Counted from the first letter of the stretch, positions 15,689-22,888 are shown. The stretch: 24,747 nt of DNA from DATNFP01 sp035606335 (GCA_035606335.1 DATNFP010000088.1:1-24747), one strand, 5' to 3'. Numbers and translations: made by a program. Notes: a model not told the origin generated them from the letters alone.

Positions 15689-15907
15689 ATGAAAAAGATA
15701 CTGCTCTTATTAATGATGATTGGCCTGCCTGGCTTTATGGTATTAGCACAGGAAAGAGTAAAAAATGAAACAAAGGTCAGGAAAACCAGTACTATCCCTG
15801 AAAAGGTGCATAATACAGTTAGCAAGCACAAGCATTATAATGGCTACAAAGTAAAGCACAAAAAAGAGGTAGAAAAGATGAGACATAAGAGACATAAGAA
15901 ACATTGA
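15689..15907 (+). CDS. Small secreted, very basic protein
   Basis: This 72-residue protein has a signal peptide of about 20 residues (basic MKK start, hydrophobic core, cut near LAQE). The mature part of about 51 residues contains 25 K, R or H residues, with a histidine- and lysine-rich tail (MRHKRHKKH). No known domain is recognised. It is likely exported to the periplasm or outside. Possible roles include binding nucleic acid, phosphate or metal through His-rich motifs, but none is shown. It is a single gene, divergent from hsdM and closed by a clear terminator 24 bp after its stop. Confidence 0.7.
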   Translation: MKKILLLLMMIGLPGFMVLAQERVKNETKVRKTSTIPEKVHNTVSKHKHYNGYKVKHKKEVEKMRHKRHKKH

Positions 15908-15931
15908 TCTACTCTTGAATCTATTAATAAA

Positions 15932-15960
15932 CAGGCCAGTAACACTGGCTTGTTTTTTTT
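15932..15960 (+). terminator. Intrinsic terminator of the small basic protein
   Basis: A 9-bp stem (CAGGCCAGT and ACTGGCTTG, one G-T pair) with a 3-base loop is followed by eight T residues. Confidence 0.93.
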
Positions 15961-16034
15961 AAATGCAAGGGCTTAAATCTTTATCTCTTTGAAGAAGTAA
16001 AATTTCATCGGACATTAAAATGTGAATATCCTTT

Positions 16035-16066
16035 TTTGCCTCTCCCTGCCAACTAAAATATCTTTG
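16035..16066 (+). promoter_or_regulatory. Promoter upstream of the drug exporter
   Basis: TTTG (16035-16038), a 20-bp spacer and TATCTTTG (16059-16066) give a perfect match to the Bacteroidota promoter. The start would be near 16072, leaving a leader of about 265 nt before the ATG at 16337. A 13-bp perfect palindrome (AGCTGT T ACAGCT, 16083-16095) sits just past the start, in the position of an operator. Confidence 0.75.
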
Positions 16067-16129
16067 CAATAGCAGTAAATATAGCTGTTACAGCTCTTTA
16101 AAGTTAGGATGTCTCATCTTTCCCGATCC

Positions 16130-16226
16130 CGGAAAAAACCGGCAATAAACGGGTAATGAATGAGTAATGCATAGGCAAAGAATGGGGCATGAATGGGTAA
16201 TAAATCGGTAAAAACCGGCAACAATA
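16130..16226 (+). repeat. Degenerate 11-bp tandem repeat in the exporter leader
   Basis: About nine consecutive units follow the pattern nGGyAAtrAAt. Units start at 16140, 16151, 16162, 16173, 16184, 16195 and 16206 (exactly 11 bp apart), with 10-bp steps at both ends. Examples are GGGTAATGAAT (16151-16161), GAGTAATGCAT (16162-16172) and GGGTAATAAAT (16195-16205). The first and last parts also form a 19-bp direct repeat (16130-16148 and 16206-16224, 17 of 19 identical). The period is not a multiple of three and the array lies in an untranslated leader. Confidence 0.75.
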
Positions 16227-16336
16227 TTACGTTACAGATAATTACAATAAGCCTTACCCATGGCTCGTTCCGGCAAATAGTAGTAGAGTTTTGGAACGGT
16301 TTTCTTATGTTTTTGCACGCAAACAAAAATTTCCCT

Positions 16337-17686
16337 ATGCAGCCTCGAAAAAAATCTAAATCGCTGGTTCTTCTGGCAATGACGCTCGGTTTTGTTGTTG
16401 TGCAATTGGATGTTACGGTCGTAAATGTGGCAACAAAAGCAATCGGCTCATCTATGGGCGGCAACATATCCAGCCTGCAATGGGTGGTTAACGCATATAC
16501 ACTTGCTTTCGCTGCACTGATCTTAACAGCAGGAGCATTAGGAGATAGAATCGGAGCGAAACGTGTTTTTGTTGCTGGGTTTGCTATTTTCACAATAGCA
16601 TCGTTAGGATGTGGCTTTGCTCCTAATCTTATTTCCTTGATTGTGTCAAGAATACTACAGGGACTTGGAGCTTCAATTCTTGTTCCCTGTTCGCTTGCTT
16701 TACTTAATCATACCTATAATAATGAAGCCGAACGAACAAGGGCTATAGGCATCTGGGCTGCAGGCGCGAGCGCGGCCTTAGCAGCTGGGCCAATTTTAGG
16801 AGGAGCATTGATCTCTTTTTTAGGATGGCGCAGTATCTTTTTTATCAATCTGCCGCTAGGGATATTGGGTATATGGCTCACTGTGCGATATACTACCGAA
16901 ACAACCCGGTCTTCATCGAGGGGAATAGACTTGTGGGGACAGCTTACTGCTATAGCAGGACTGGCCCTGCTTGCAGCATCGATGATAGAAGGTGGCAAAG
17001 AAGGATGGACAAATACATTTGTTCTGTGCGGTTTTGCAGCATTTGTAATTTTTGCTGCTCTATTTATTTATATAGAAAAAAAGAAGCAGAACCCCATGCT
17101 TCCATTATCATTATTCGAAAACAAAACATTCAGCGCTAACACTGCAATTGGCTTCCTGATAAATGTTTCTTTTTACGGGTTAATTTTTATCATTAGCCTT
17201 TACTTACAACAGGTACGCTCCTACTCTCCGCTGCAAACAGGATTAGCCTTTTTACCCATGATGATAGCCGTTCTCATTGCTAACTTATCAGCTGGGCTTT
17301 TAAACAAACTGTTAGGTGCAAAATGGCTTATTATCATTGGTGAAATAATATTTGGTTTAGGATGCATCTTTTTAATAAATATAAATCCACACAGTCATTA
17401 TATACAAATGGCTCCACAGCTTGCGGCGATGGGGCTTGGAGTAGGCTTGATCGTTCCGCCGATGACTTCTTCTTTGCTTGGCAGCGTAAATAAAAGCCGT
17501 TCGGGGATAGCATCGGGAGTACTAAACTCCATGCGACAGGCGGGCAGTGTAGTGGGAGTTGCTCTTTTTGGTTCAATGATCGATAAGAAATTCGTCACAG
17601 GATTACATCTCTCTCTCGTTATATCAACAGGCCTATTGCTGTTGAGTATTTTATTTTCATTTAGAATAGCAGGCAAAAAGAATTAA
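16337..17686 (+). CDS. MFS drug-efflux transporter, DHA2 (EmrB/QacA) family
   Basis: The 449-residue inner-membrane protein is predicted to have 14 helices and to export drugs or toxic compounds using the proton gradient. Family motifs are QLDVTVVNVA (residues 23-32), the motif A loop GALGDRIGAKR, RILQGLGASILVP, and GPILGGALISFLGWRSIFFINLPLGI (motif C and following). The basic start MQPRKKSKS before the first helix marks 16337 as the true start. The in-frame ATG at 16193 would add 48 residues, partly encoded by the repeat region, with no homology-like character. No TolC or membrane-fusion partner lies next to it. Its long leader suggests control after transcription starts. It converges on the sigma-factor gene, with 8 bp between the stops. 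Confidence 0.9.
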   Translation: MQPRKKSKSLVLLAMTLGFVVVQLDVTVVNVATKAIGSSMGGNISSLQWVVNAYTLAFAALILTAGALGDRIGAKRVFVAGFAIFTIASLGCGFAPNLISLIVSRILQGLGASILVPCSLALLNHTYNNEAERTRAIGIWAAGASAALAAGPILGGALISFLGWRSIFFINLPLGILGIWLTVRYTTETTRSSSRGIDLWGQLTAIAGLALLAASMIEGGKEGWTNTFVLCGFAAFVIFAALFIYIEKKKQNPMLPLSLFENKTFSANTAIGFLINVSFYGLIFIISLYLQQVRSYSPLQTGLAFLPMMIAVLIANLSAGLLNKLLGAKWLIIIGEIIFGLGCIFLININPHSHYIQMAPQLAAMGLGVGLIVPPMTSSLLGSVNKSRSGIASGVLNSMRQAGSVVGVALFGSMIDKKFVTGLHLSLVISTGLLLLSILFSFRIAGKKN

Positions 17687-17694
17687 AACGACAT

Positions 17695-18339
17695 TTAGGA
17701 TATCTTCAAACTGCCCAACACTTTATCTACTATCCTGTCGCAACGTGAAAGATGAAAAGAGTAAACATTATCTTTCATATACTCATTCAGGTGATCTTTT
17801 AGCATTGTTTTTGCCCTGTTAAGACGCACTTTTACGTTTGATTCTTCTATGCCTAATGCCTCAGTAGTCTCTTTTACAGAAAGCTCTTCTATTTCCCTGA
17901 GCACAAAAACAAGCCTGTATTTCTCAGGTAGTTGTGCAATAGCATTTTCCAATACGCTATTGAGTTCTTTATTGGCTAATATATGAGCAGGCGTTGTCAT
18001 GATCGAATTATTTACAAGATGCAATTCAGGTTCATTGATGAATCGCTGATTTTTCTTTTTGAGCGCCAGACAAATATTCAGCATTATCCTTATGAGCCAG
18101 GTGCCTAGCGAAGAACGATTTTCAAATTCAGCCAGATGTTCATACGCTTTTATATAGGCTGTCTGCATAGCGTCTTCTGTTTCCATATCATCATTTAATA
18201 TGGACATACCAATGCGAAACAGTCTTTGATTATAGCGGCGTATGATCGCCTCAAAAAGTCTTTTTTCCCCCGCAAGTATCCTGCTTATAAGCACTGTATC
18301 AGGAAGCTCAACCGGTTGCTCAATTTTCTGATCCATCAT
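17695..18339 (-). CDS. ECF RNA polymerase sigma factor
   Basis: The 214-residue sigma-70 family protein has region 2 at about 25-95 (FEAIIRRYNQRLFRIGMSIL, then DAMQTAYIKAYEHLAEF) and region 4 at about 128-182 (LPEKYRLVFVLREIEELSVKE, then NVKVRLNRAKTML). No region 3 is present, as expected for ECF factors. A 30-residue C-terminal extension follows, with FHLSRCDRIVDKVL and a cysteine at 200. No anti-sigma gene is adjacent on either side. The promoter motif TGTAACC-N16-ATCTAA lies in front of it and in front of the divergent doxX operon. It therefore probably transcribes itself and that operon. The -10 lies only about 10 bp from the ATG, so the mRNA should be almost leaderless. Confidence 0.93.
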   Translation of the reverse strand: MMDQKIEQPVELPDTVLISRILAGEKRLFEAIIRRYNQRLFRIGMSILNDDMETEDAMQTAYIKAYEHLAEFENRSSLGTWLIRIMLNICLALKKKNQRFINEPELHLVNNSIMTTPAHILANKELNSVLENAIAQLPEKYRLVFVLREIEELSVKETTEALGIEESNVKVRLNRAKTMLKDHLNEYMKDNVYSFHLSRCDRIVDKVLGSLKIS

Positions 18340-18348
18340 TTATAATTA

Positions 18349-18377
18349 TTAGATAGTTAATTGTTTAAATGGTTACA
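18349..18377 (-). promoter_or_regulatory. ECF-type promoter of the sigma-factor gene
   Basis: On the minus strand TGTAACC (18377-18371) is followed after 16 bases by ATCTAA (18354-18349). The same arrangement occurs on the plus strand 23 bp away. The TGTAACC part resembles known ECF -35 elements. Autoregulation is inferred. Confidence 0.7.
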
Positions 18378-18399
18378 TTATTTTCTAAAAATTTCATTT

Positions 18400-18428
18400 T
18401 GTAACCTTTTTTATGATACATAATCTAA
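18400..18428 (+). promoter_or_regulatory. ECF-type promoter of the doxX-folE-reductase operon
   Basis: TGTAACC (18400-18406) is followed by 16 bases and ATCTAA (18423-18428), matching both elements and the spacing of the divergent promoter. The start would be near 18435, giving a leader of about 18 nt. No TAnnTTTG box is present, so the operon seems to depend on the alternative sigma factor. Confidence 0.72.
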
Positions 18429-18452
18429 CTTATATACCAAAAACGATATTTT

Positions 18453-18827
18453 ATGGCAACGATAAAACAATTGCAGACTACCTTAAGACTTACTTATGGT
18501 ATAGTACCTATTGTAGCCGGCATAGATAAATTTACAAATTTGCTTACAAACTGGTCAGACTATCTTAGCACCAATATAAAAGGTATGCTGCCAATGGACG
18601 CTATGGCGTTTATGAAAACAGTAGGTATAATAGAAATCATAGCGGGGCTTATTGTACTGATACGCCCATTAGTAGGCGCTTACATAGTAATGATATGGCT
18701 TCTTTTGATCGCTTTGCAACTTATAATAGGCGGACATTATTTAGATGTAGCTGTCCGCGATATAGTAATGGCAATCGGGGCTTATACATTGGCTCAGCTC
18801 ACTAAAAACATAGCAGGTAATAAATAA
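18453..18827 (+). CDS. DoxX-like integral membrane protein
   Basis: The 124-residue protein has four hydrophobic helices and the DoxX-type opening LRLTYGIVPIVAGIDKFTNLLTNW, followed by VGIIEIIAGLIVLIRP. Members of this family sit in the inner membrane. Some are linked to sulfur metabolism or oxidative stress, but no catalytic residue is defined here. It is the first gene of the operon expressed from the ECF-type promoter. Its stop codon directly abuts the ATG of folE, so the two are translationally coupled. Membership of an envelope- or oxidative-stress response is inferred from the sigma-factor control. Confidence 0.83.
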   Translation: MATIKQLQTTLRLTYGIVPIVAGIDKFTNLLTNWSDYLSTNIKGMLPMDAMAFMKTVGIIEIIAGLIVLIRPLVGAYIVMIWLLLIALQLIIGGHYLDVAVRDIVMAIGAYTLAQLTKNIAGNK

Positions 18828-19469
18828 ATGAGAACAGAAACACTGATTGAGAACGAAGTGCATGAGGAAAAGATGATCACGGAAGATCTTCCGGAAATGC
18901 CTCTAAGGCCAAGCGAGCAAATAAAACAAATAGAATATCACTTTCGCAAAATAATGCTGGCGCTTGGCCTTGACCTTACCAACGACAGTCTTAAAAATAC
19001 TCCATTGCGGGTGGCAAAGATGTATGTAAATGAAACCTTTAGCGGCCTGAACATTATAAACGAACCTGCCATAACGCTTTTCGAAAACAAGTATGGAAAT
19101 AAAGAGATAATACTGGAGAAGAATATTCCTCTTTATTCTTATTGCGAGCACCATTTTGTACCCATTATTGGCAAAGCACATATTGCATACATTGCTAAGA
19201 AAAAAATAGCAGGACTATCCAAGCTGAACCGGGTAGCACAATATTTTTCGAAGCGTCCACAGGTGCAGGAAAGGCTAACGATAGATATAGCAACTTTCCT
19301 TAAAGAAAAACTGCAAACAGAAGATGTTGCAGTTATTATAGAAGCGGAACATCTATGCGTTGCCTCAAGAGGTGTGAGAGACGTAGGCAGCAGCACTACT
19401 ACAGGAAGCTATCACGGCGTATTTGAGTCAGAAAGAAGAAATGAATTAATACAACTACTACATTTATAA
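18828..19469 (+). CDS. folE: GTP cyclohydrolase I
   Basis: The 213-residue enzyme converts GTP to dihydroneopterin triphosphate, the first step to tetrahydrofolate and related pterins. Zinc ligands match the E. coli enzyme: Cys106 and His109 in YCEHHF and Cys177 in EHLCVASRG. Active-site His108 and His175 are present, and the helix SKLNRVAQYFSKRPQVQERL is typical. An N-terminal extension of about 25 acidic residues precedes the domain. The unusual feature is its place in an ECF-controlled operon with a DoxX protein and a flavin reductase, not with folate genes. It may be a stress-specific copy in addition to a housekeeping folE elsewhere, which cannot be tested in this window. Confidence 0.96.
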   Translation: MRTETLIENEVHEEKMITEDLPEMPLRPSEQIKQIEYHFRKIMLALGLDLTNDSLKNTPLRVAKMYVNETFSGLNIINEPAITLFENKYGNKEIILEKNIPLYSYCEHHFVPIIGKAHIAYIAKKKIAGLSKLNRVAQYFSKRPQVQERLTIDIATFLKEKLQTEDVAVIIEAEHLCVASRGVRDVGSSTTTGSYHGVFESERRNELIQLLHL

Positions 19470-19472
19470 AAC

Positions 19473-20141
19473 ATGGAAGAGCATATTGTAAAAATATTAT
19501 CGATCGAGCCAGTTACACATAATGTGAAACAATTTCGTTTTACCAAACCAGATGGATATCATTTTGAGCCAGGTCAGGCTACCGAGGTATCTATTAATAA
19601 AAAAGGATGGGAACATGAAAAAAGACCATTCACTTTTACATGCCTTAATGAACGGGATTACCTGGAATTTACTATTAAGCTATATAGAGACCATAAAGGT
19701 GTAACCAATGAGCTCGATAGCCTAAAACCAGGGGATGAATTGATAATAAGAGATGTATGGGGTACTATTCAATACAAAGGCGAGGGATATTTTATAGCAG
19801 GCGGAGCAGGTATCACACCGTTCATCTCTATACTCAGGCAACTTAAAAGCGATAATAAGATAAACAATAACCAGCTTTACTTTAGTAATAAAACAACTGC
19901 TGATATCATTCTTCATTCAGAGCTGGATGAAATGCTTGGGAAGAATGCACATTATATCATTACTGATGAAAATGAACCGAACGTTAAGAAAGAATATATT
20001 GACAAGTCCTTTTTAAAAGAGCATATAAGGGACCTGACGAAGCCAGTGTATGTATGTGGCCCGGATAAAATGGTGCACGACCTGATACATAATTTAAAAG
20101 AGATCGGAGCAAGTCCGGAATCTGTAGTTTTTGAAAAGTAG
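19473..20141 (+). CDS. FAD/NAD(P)-binding oxidoreductase of the ferredoxin reductase family
   Basis: The 222-residue flavoprotein has an N-terminal FAD-binding barrel with RPFTFT (51-56) and a C-terminal NAD(P)-binding domain with GGAGITP (110-116) and VCGPDKM (194-200). No iron-sulfur domain is fused, so it needs a separate electron acceptor. It is cytoplasmic. It lies 3 bp after folE and is the last gene of the operon from 18453. It could supply electrons to a flavodoxin, ferredoxin or pterin-dependent enzyme. The partner is not encoded here. The next gene is convergent with a 22-bp gap and only a weak 5-bp dyad. Confidence 0.9.
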   Translation: MEEHIVKILSIEPVTHNVKQFRFTKPDGYHFEPGQATEVSINKKGWEHEKRPFTFTCLNERDYLEFTIKLYRDHKGVTNELDSLKPGDELIIRDVWGTIQYKGEGYFIAGGAGITPFISILRQLKSDNKINNNQLYFSNKTTADIILHSELDEMLGKNAHYIITDENEPNVKKEYIDKSFLKEHIRDLTKPVYVCGPDKMVHDLIHNLKEIGASPESVVFEK

Positions 20142-20163
20142 CTAAAGAGATTATCGTTAGCAA

Positions 20164-20919
20164 TCACACTTTATCAGTTACATCATTCAGCACAATTAGT
20201 ATTCTTTTATCTGATTGTGCTGTCCCATCAATTATTTTTGAATGAACACGGATCAGTCTTCTATCACCGGATGAAGTTTCAAGCTCAAATATTTCCTCTT
20301 TTATTACCCCGTTTGTAATTATCGTATCTCTTATTTTCTTCTGCAAGCCGGTTTCACCCCAGAAAGAATGATTAACCTCTGAGATACGTTTTCCTTCTAC
20401 ATTATCATCAGTCAGCTCAAACATTTTATAAAACGCTTCATTGACCTTTACTATTTTCATCCTGGGATCCAAAATAAGGAGAACAGACTGACGGATGGAT
20501 TGAAATATACTTTCCAGGAACTCATTGGATTCAACAAGAAAACCTTCTAACATTTTTTGCGCCTGTATGTTGTGAACTATCTTAATAATGTATCGCTGGC
20601 CTTCCTTGTCCTGCACTAAGATGGATTCTCCATTTACCCATATCAGACTCCCATCTTTGCGCATTAAATAATTATTGTCGTTTGCGGCACCTTCGGCTGT
20701 TACTTTTTTTATCTCGGTCTCCGGTTTTCCCGATTCCCGGTCGGCATTAGTAAATAATATCCTGAAATTCCTTCGTTCAAGGTCGCTATTCTCATAACCT
20801 GAGAGGGTTTTAAAAGCTTCATTTGAAGTGATATAGGTACCGTTTTCATCTAAAATCAGTATGCCATTATTCTTCGAATTGTTGTATATAAAATCAAAAA
20901 AATCGGAAGTATCGAACAT
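20164..20919 (-). CDS. Double-PAS protein without an output domain
   Basis: The 251-residue cytoplasmic protein consists of two PAS domains, at about 8-115 (NNGILILDENGTYITSNEAF to IIKIVHNI) and about 128-250 (SIFQSIRQSVLLILDPRMKIVKVNEAF to ILIVLNDVTD). It ends right after the second PAS. No kinase, cyclase or DNA-binding domain follows, and the stop is clean. It could sense a ligand and act by binding a partner. It lies convergent to the ECF-controlled operon, but no motif links it to that regulon. No clear promoter was found in the 111 bp upstream. Confidence 0.78.
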   Translation of the reverse strand: MFDTSDFFDFIYNNSKNNGILILDENGTYITSNEAFKTLSGYENSDLERRNFRILFTNADRESGKPETEIKKVTAEGAANDNNYLMRKDGSLIWVNGESILVQDKEGQRYIIKIVHNIQAQKMLEGFLVESNEFLESIFQSIRQSVLLILDPRMKIVKVNEAFYKMFELTDDNVEGKRISEVNHSFWGETGLQKKIRDTIITNGVIKEEIFELETSSGDRRLIRVHSKIIDGTAQSDKRILIVLNDVTDKV

Positions 20920-21030
20920 AAAACAACTATTTCCTGGTCACAAGCATATACCATAAAAAACTAAGCCACGGCATACAGCTCCTTTGATAATACATTATAC
21001 CTGTGTAAAAATCGCTGTGTTAATATCATG

Positions 21031-21714
21031 TTAGAACATGTACAGCAGCCTGAGCGATACCAAATTGTTAAATTGCCCTCTATCGCCATAGGAGAACCCG
21101 TAGGGAATTCTATCTAATGGTCTTATAGATATGAGAGAATATTGGAAGCGAGCATCTGCATACCAATGCTTGTACAACTTCATACCCACGCCGAAAATGT
21201 AATCAACATCAACATTATTGAAATGGTTACGTACCGGATCTATGGACACCGGCTGGTCCATTTCGGCCCATTCTTTAGCACTGATCAATCTCGCATAAGA
21301 GCCCCCGGCCTCAAAATCGACACTTCTGCTGAGGCCATTTAATTTAAGAATACAATGCAGTAATAAAGGCACTTCTGCATAATTCAGATTTATAAAATAT
21401 TTACCGATGTAAGTACCTACATATACAGATTGTTCCATGTCCGCTCCCCTACTGCCCTTTTGGGAATAGAGCAACTCCATACTAACACCAAATGTTTTAT
21501 TGAAATGAATATATACTATCCCACCGGTGTTAAGCCCTATTTTATGATAACCGCTATATGTATCACCATCCACCTGGGTGAAATTTGCACCCAATATTAA
21601 TCCACCATTAAAGGTCATATGAGGGTCTTCAATATAAAAATTATCCTGGGCGCCAGCCGTATTGCACCCTGCAGTAATGAAAAGGAGGAGAAAGAGCAAA
21701 TATCTTCCCGGCAC
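21031..21714 (-). CDS. PorT-like outer-membrane beta-barrel protein
   Basis: The 227-residue protein has a signal segment (FLLLFITAG, then AGAQ) and alternating strands typical of the OMP_b-brl_2 group, such as GLILGANFTQVDGD, GVSMELLYSQKG and a C-terminal VSLRLLYMF ending in Phe. That end is the usual outer-membrane barrel signature. A cysteine in TAGC near residue 17 offers a possible lipobox, but cutting after AGAQ seems as likely. The start is GTG at 21714. A weak promoter, TTG-N18-TACTTTTT, may lie at 21771-21743 on the minus strand. Function is not known. It is divergent from the SnoaL-like gene. Confidence 0.78.
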   Translation of the reverse strand: MPGRYLLFLLLFITAGCNTAGAQDNFYIEDPHMTFNGGLILGANFTQVDGDTYSGYHKIGLNTGGIVYIHFNKTFGVSMELLYSQKGSRGADMEQSVYVGTYIGKYFINLNYAEVPLLLHCILKLNGLSRSVDFEAGGSYARLISAKEWAEMDQPVSIDPVRNHFNNVDVDYIFGVGMKLYKHWYADARFQYSLISIRPLDRIPYGFSYGDRGQFNNLVSLRLLYMF

Positions 21715-21821
21715 AGATGTAAGCAGTTTATGTAATAACGTGAAAAAGTAAATTTAATTGTTTTGAGGCAATTTAATGATAGAAAAAAGTTAATGCCTTA
21801 GACAATACATAGGAGTATTTT

Positions 21822-21829
21822 TACTTTTG
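21822..21829 (+). promoter_or_regulatory. Promoter -7 box of the SnoaL-like gene
   Basis: TACTTTTG matches TAnnTTTG and lies 20 bp before the ATG at 21850. No upstream TTG element is seen at the usual spacing. Confidence 0.45.
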
Positions 21830-21849
21830 ATACTATTAAAACCTAATGT

Positions 21850-22308
21850 ATGAGCCATAGACATGAAATTGAAGAAACAGTGATAAAAATATTCCGGGCG
21901 GCTGATAAGAGAGATTGGGAGCTAGTTAAAGCATCTTTCTCAGAAAATGTTTTGCTTGATTATACATCAATGAATGGCGGAGAGCCAGTACAAATAGCTG
22001 CAGACGCTATAATAACCTCATGGAAACAGTTTTTACCGGGCTTCAAAGCAACGCATCATCAGTTAGGCAATTTTATTATTGAGGTACAAAACGATTCTGC
22101 AAGTTGTCTTTGCTATGGCACAGCTACACATTATTTGCCTAATGAAAGTAATCAAAATGTCTGGACAGTGGTTGGGGATTATGAATTTGAACTAAAAAAG
22201 AGAACAAACTGGCAGGTAACTAAAATGAAATTTAACTTTAAGTATATGGACGGCAATACAAGTTTGGTGGAAATGGCTAAAAAGAATATAAGCGCTGCCA
22301 ATAGCTAA
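21850..22308 (+). CDS. SnoaL-like / NTF2-fold protein
   Basis: The 152-residue protein reads as a nuclear-transport-factor-2 fold. An N-terminal helix (IEETVIKIFRAADKRDWELVKASFSENVLLDY) precedes strands ending in VVGDYEFELKKRTNWQVTKMKFNFKYMDGN. Such domains form a cone-shaped pocket used by polyketide cyclases, ketosteroid isomerases and many stress proteins. The specific substrate is not readable. Cytoplasmic location is likely, since no signal is seen. It is a single gene with its own promoter-like box. Confidence 0.83.
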   Translation: MSHRHEIEETVIKIFRAADKRDWELVKASFSENVLLDYTSMNGGEPVQIAADAIITSWKQFLPGFKATHHQLGNFIIEVQNDSASCLCYGTATHYLPNESNQNVWTVVGDYEFELKKRTNWQVTKMKFNFKYMDGNTSLVEMAKKNISAANS

Positions 22309-22627
22309 AGAAGAAAAAGAATACAAACGATAAGCGATGGCATACTTCTCTCAGCCAGATCAACGTTTATCTATCTACTTTTATTTTTGCATTGCTGCCA
22401 AGTATTTATTATGTTCCGCCGAAGATATTGACCATAAAAGCGAGTAACAAACAAATATTTACCAAATCATTAATGATAATTTAACAGGCTAAAAGCTTTT
22501 ATTGCCAGTGACTTTAGAAAATAATTGCTACTAAAAGCTGGCATATTAAATTTATGTAAAGCCCTGACTACAATACACAAATCCTCTAAATTGTACCAAA
22601 ATTCCTTATAAAATAAAATCTTAACTC
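22309..22627. other. Gene-free AT-rich interval
   Basis: This 319-bp stretch holds no convincing gene. TATTTTTG at 22382-22389 on the plus strand fits a -7 box but has no TTG partner at the right distance. It could start a long transcript reaching the acidic-protein gene at 22628. A 36-codon frame at 22337-22447 is present but shows no features of a real protein. No stable hairpin or known riboswitch was recognised. Confidence 0.5.
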
Positions 22628-22810
22628 ATGGAACATCAAGTAGCAAACGAAGAATTGCTGGCTGTATTAGCAGAAAAAGAAGCAGATGAAAATGCCGACG
22701 AAGAAGATGTAAATGATACAGAGTTTGAAGAAGAAGATGAAACAGATGAAGAGCCTATGGACGAAGAAGAGGCTGTTGATGAAGAAGACTCTGAAGCAGA
22801 AGGTGAATAA
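22628..22810 (+). CDS. Small, extremely acidic protein
   Basis: This 60-residue protein contains 32 Asp or Glu and a single lysine, with acidic blocks such as EFEEEDETDEEPMDEEE. It has no signal peptide or membrane helix and is probably disordered. The N-terminal 15 residues (MEHQVANEELLAVLA) could form a short amphipathic helix. A nucleic-acid mimic, a chaperone-like partner or a binder of basic proteins or cations are all possible, and none is shown. The stop is followed within 8 bases by a long perfect hairpin, which supports a real short gene. Confidence 0.65.
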   Translation: MEHQVANEELLAVLAEKEADENADEEDVNDTEFEEEDETDEEPMDEEEAVDEEDSEAEGE

Positions 22811-22817
22811 CCGAATC

Positions 22818-22852
22818 ACAATAAAGGCTGATAAATTATCAGCCTTTATTGT
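22818..22852 (+). terminator. Terminator after the acidic protein gene
   Basis: A perfect 16-bp inverted repeat (22818-22833 and 22837-22852, core AAAGGCTGATA) has a 3-base loop, with TTTATTGT at the 3' side. The symmetry suggests it may act in both directions. Confidence 0.82.
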
Positions 22853-22888
22853 ATACTCCAGCTAATATCCCCATTTTTCCCGGTAATT

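Noticed and set aside
16130..16226. CRISPR array
   Set aside because: The repeat unit is 11 bp and degenerate with no spacers, so it does not fit a CRISPR.
16193..16336. Longer start for the drug exporter
   Set aside because: It would add 48 residues before the usual basic start MQPRKKSKS and would begin inside the repeat array.
22337..22447. 36-codon open frame in the gene-free interval
   Set aside because: No signal, motif, promoter fit or following terminator; a frame of this length is expected by chance.
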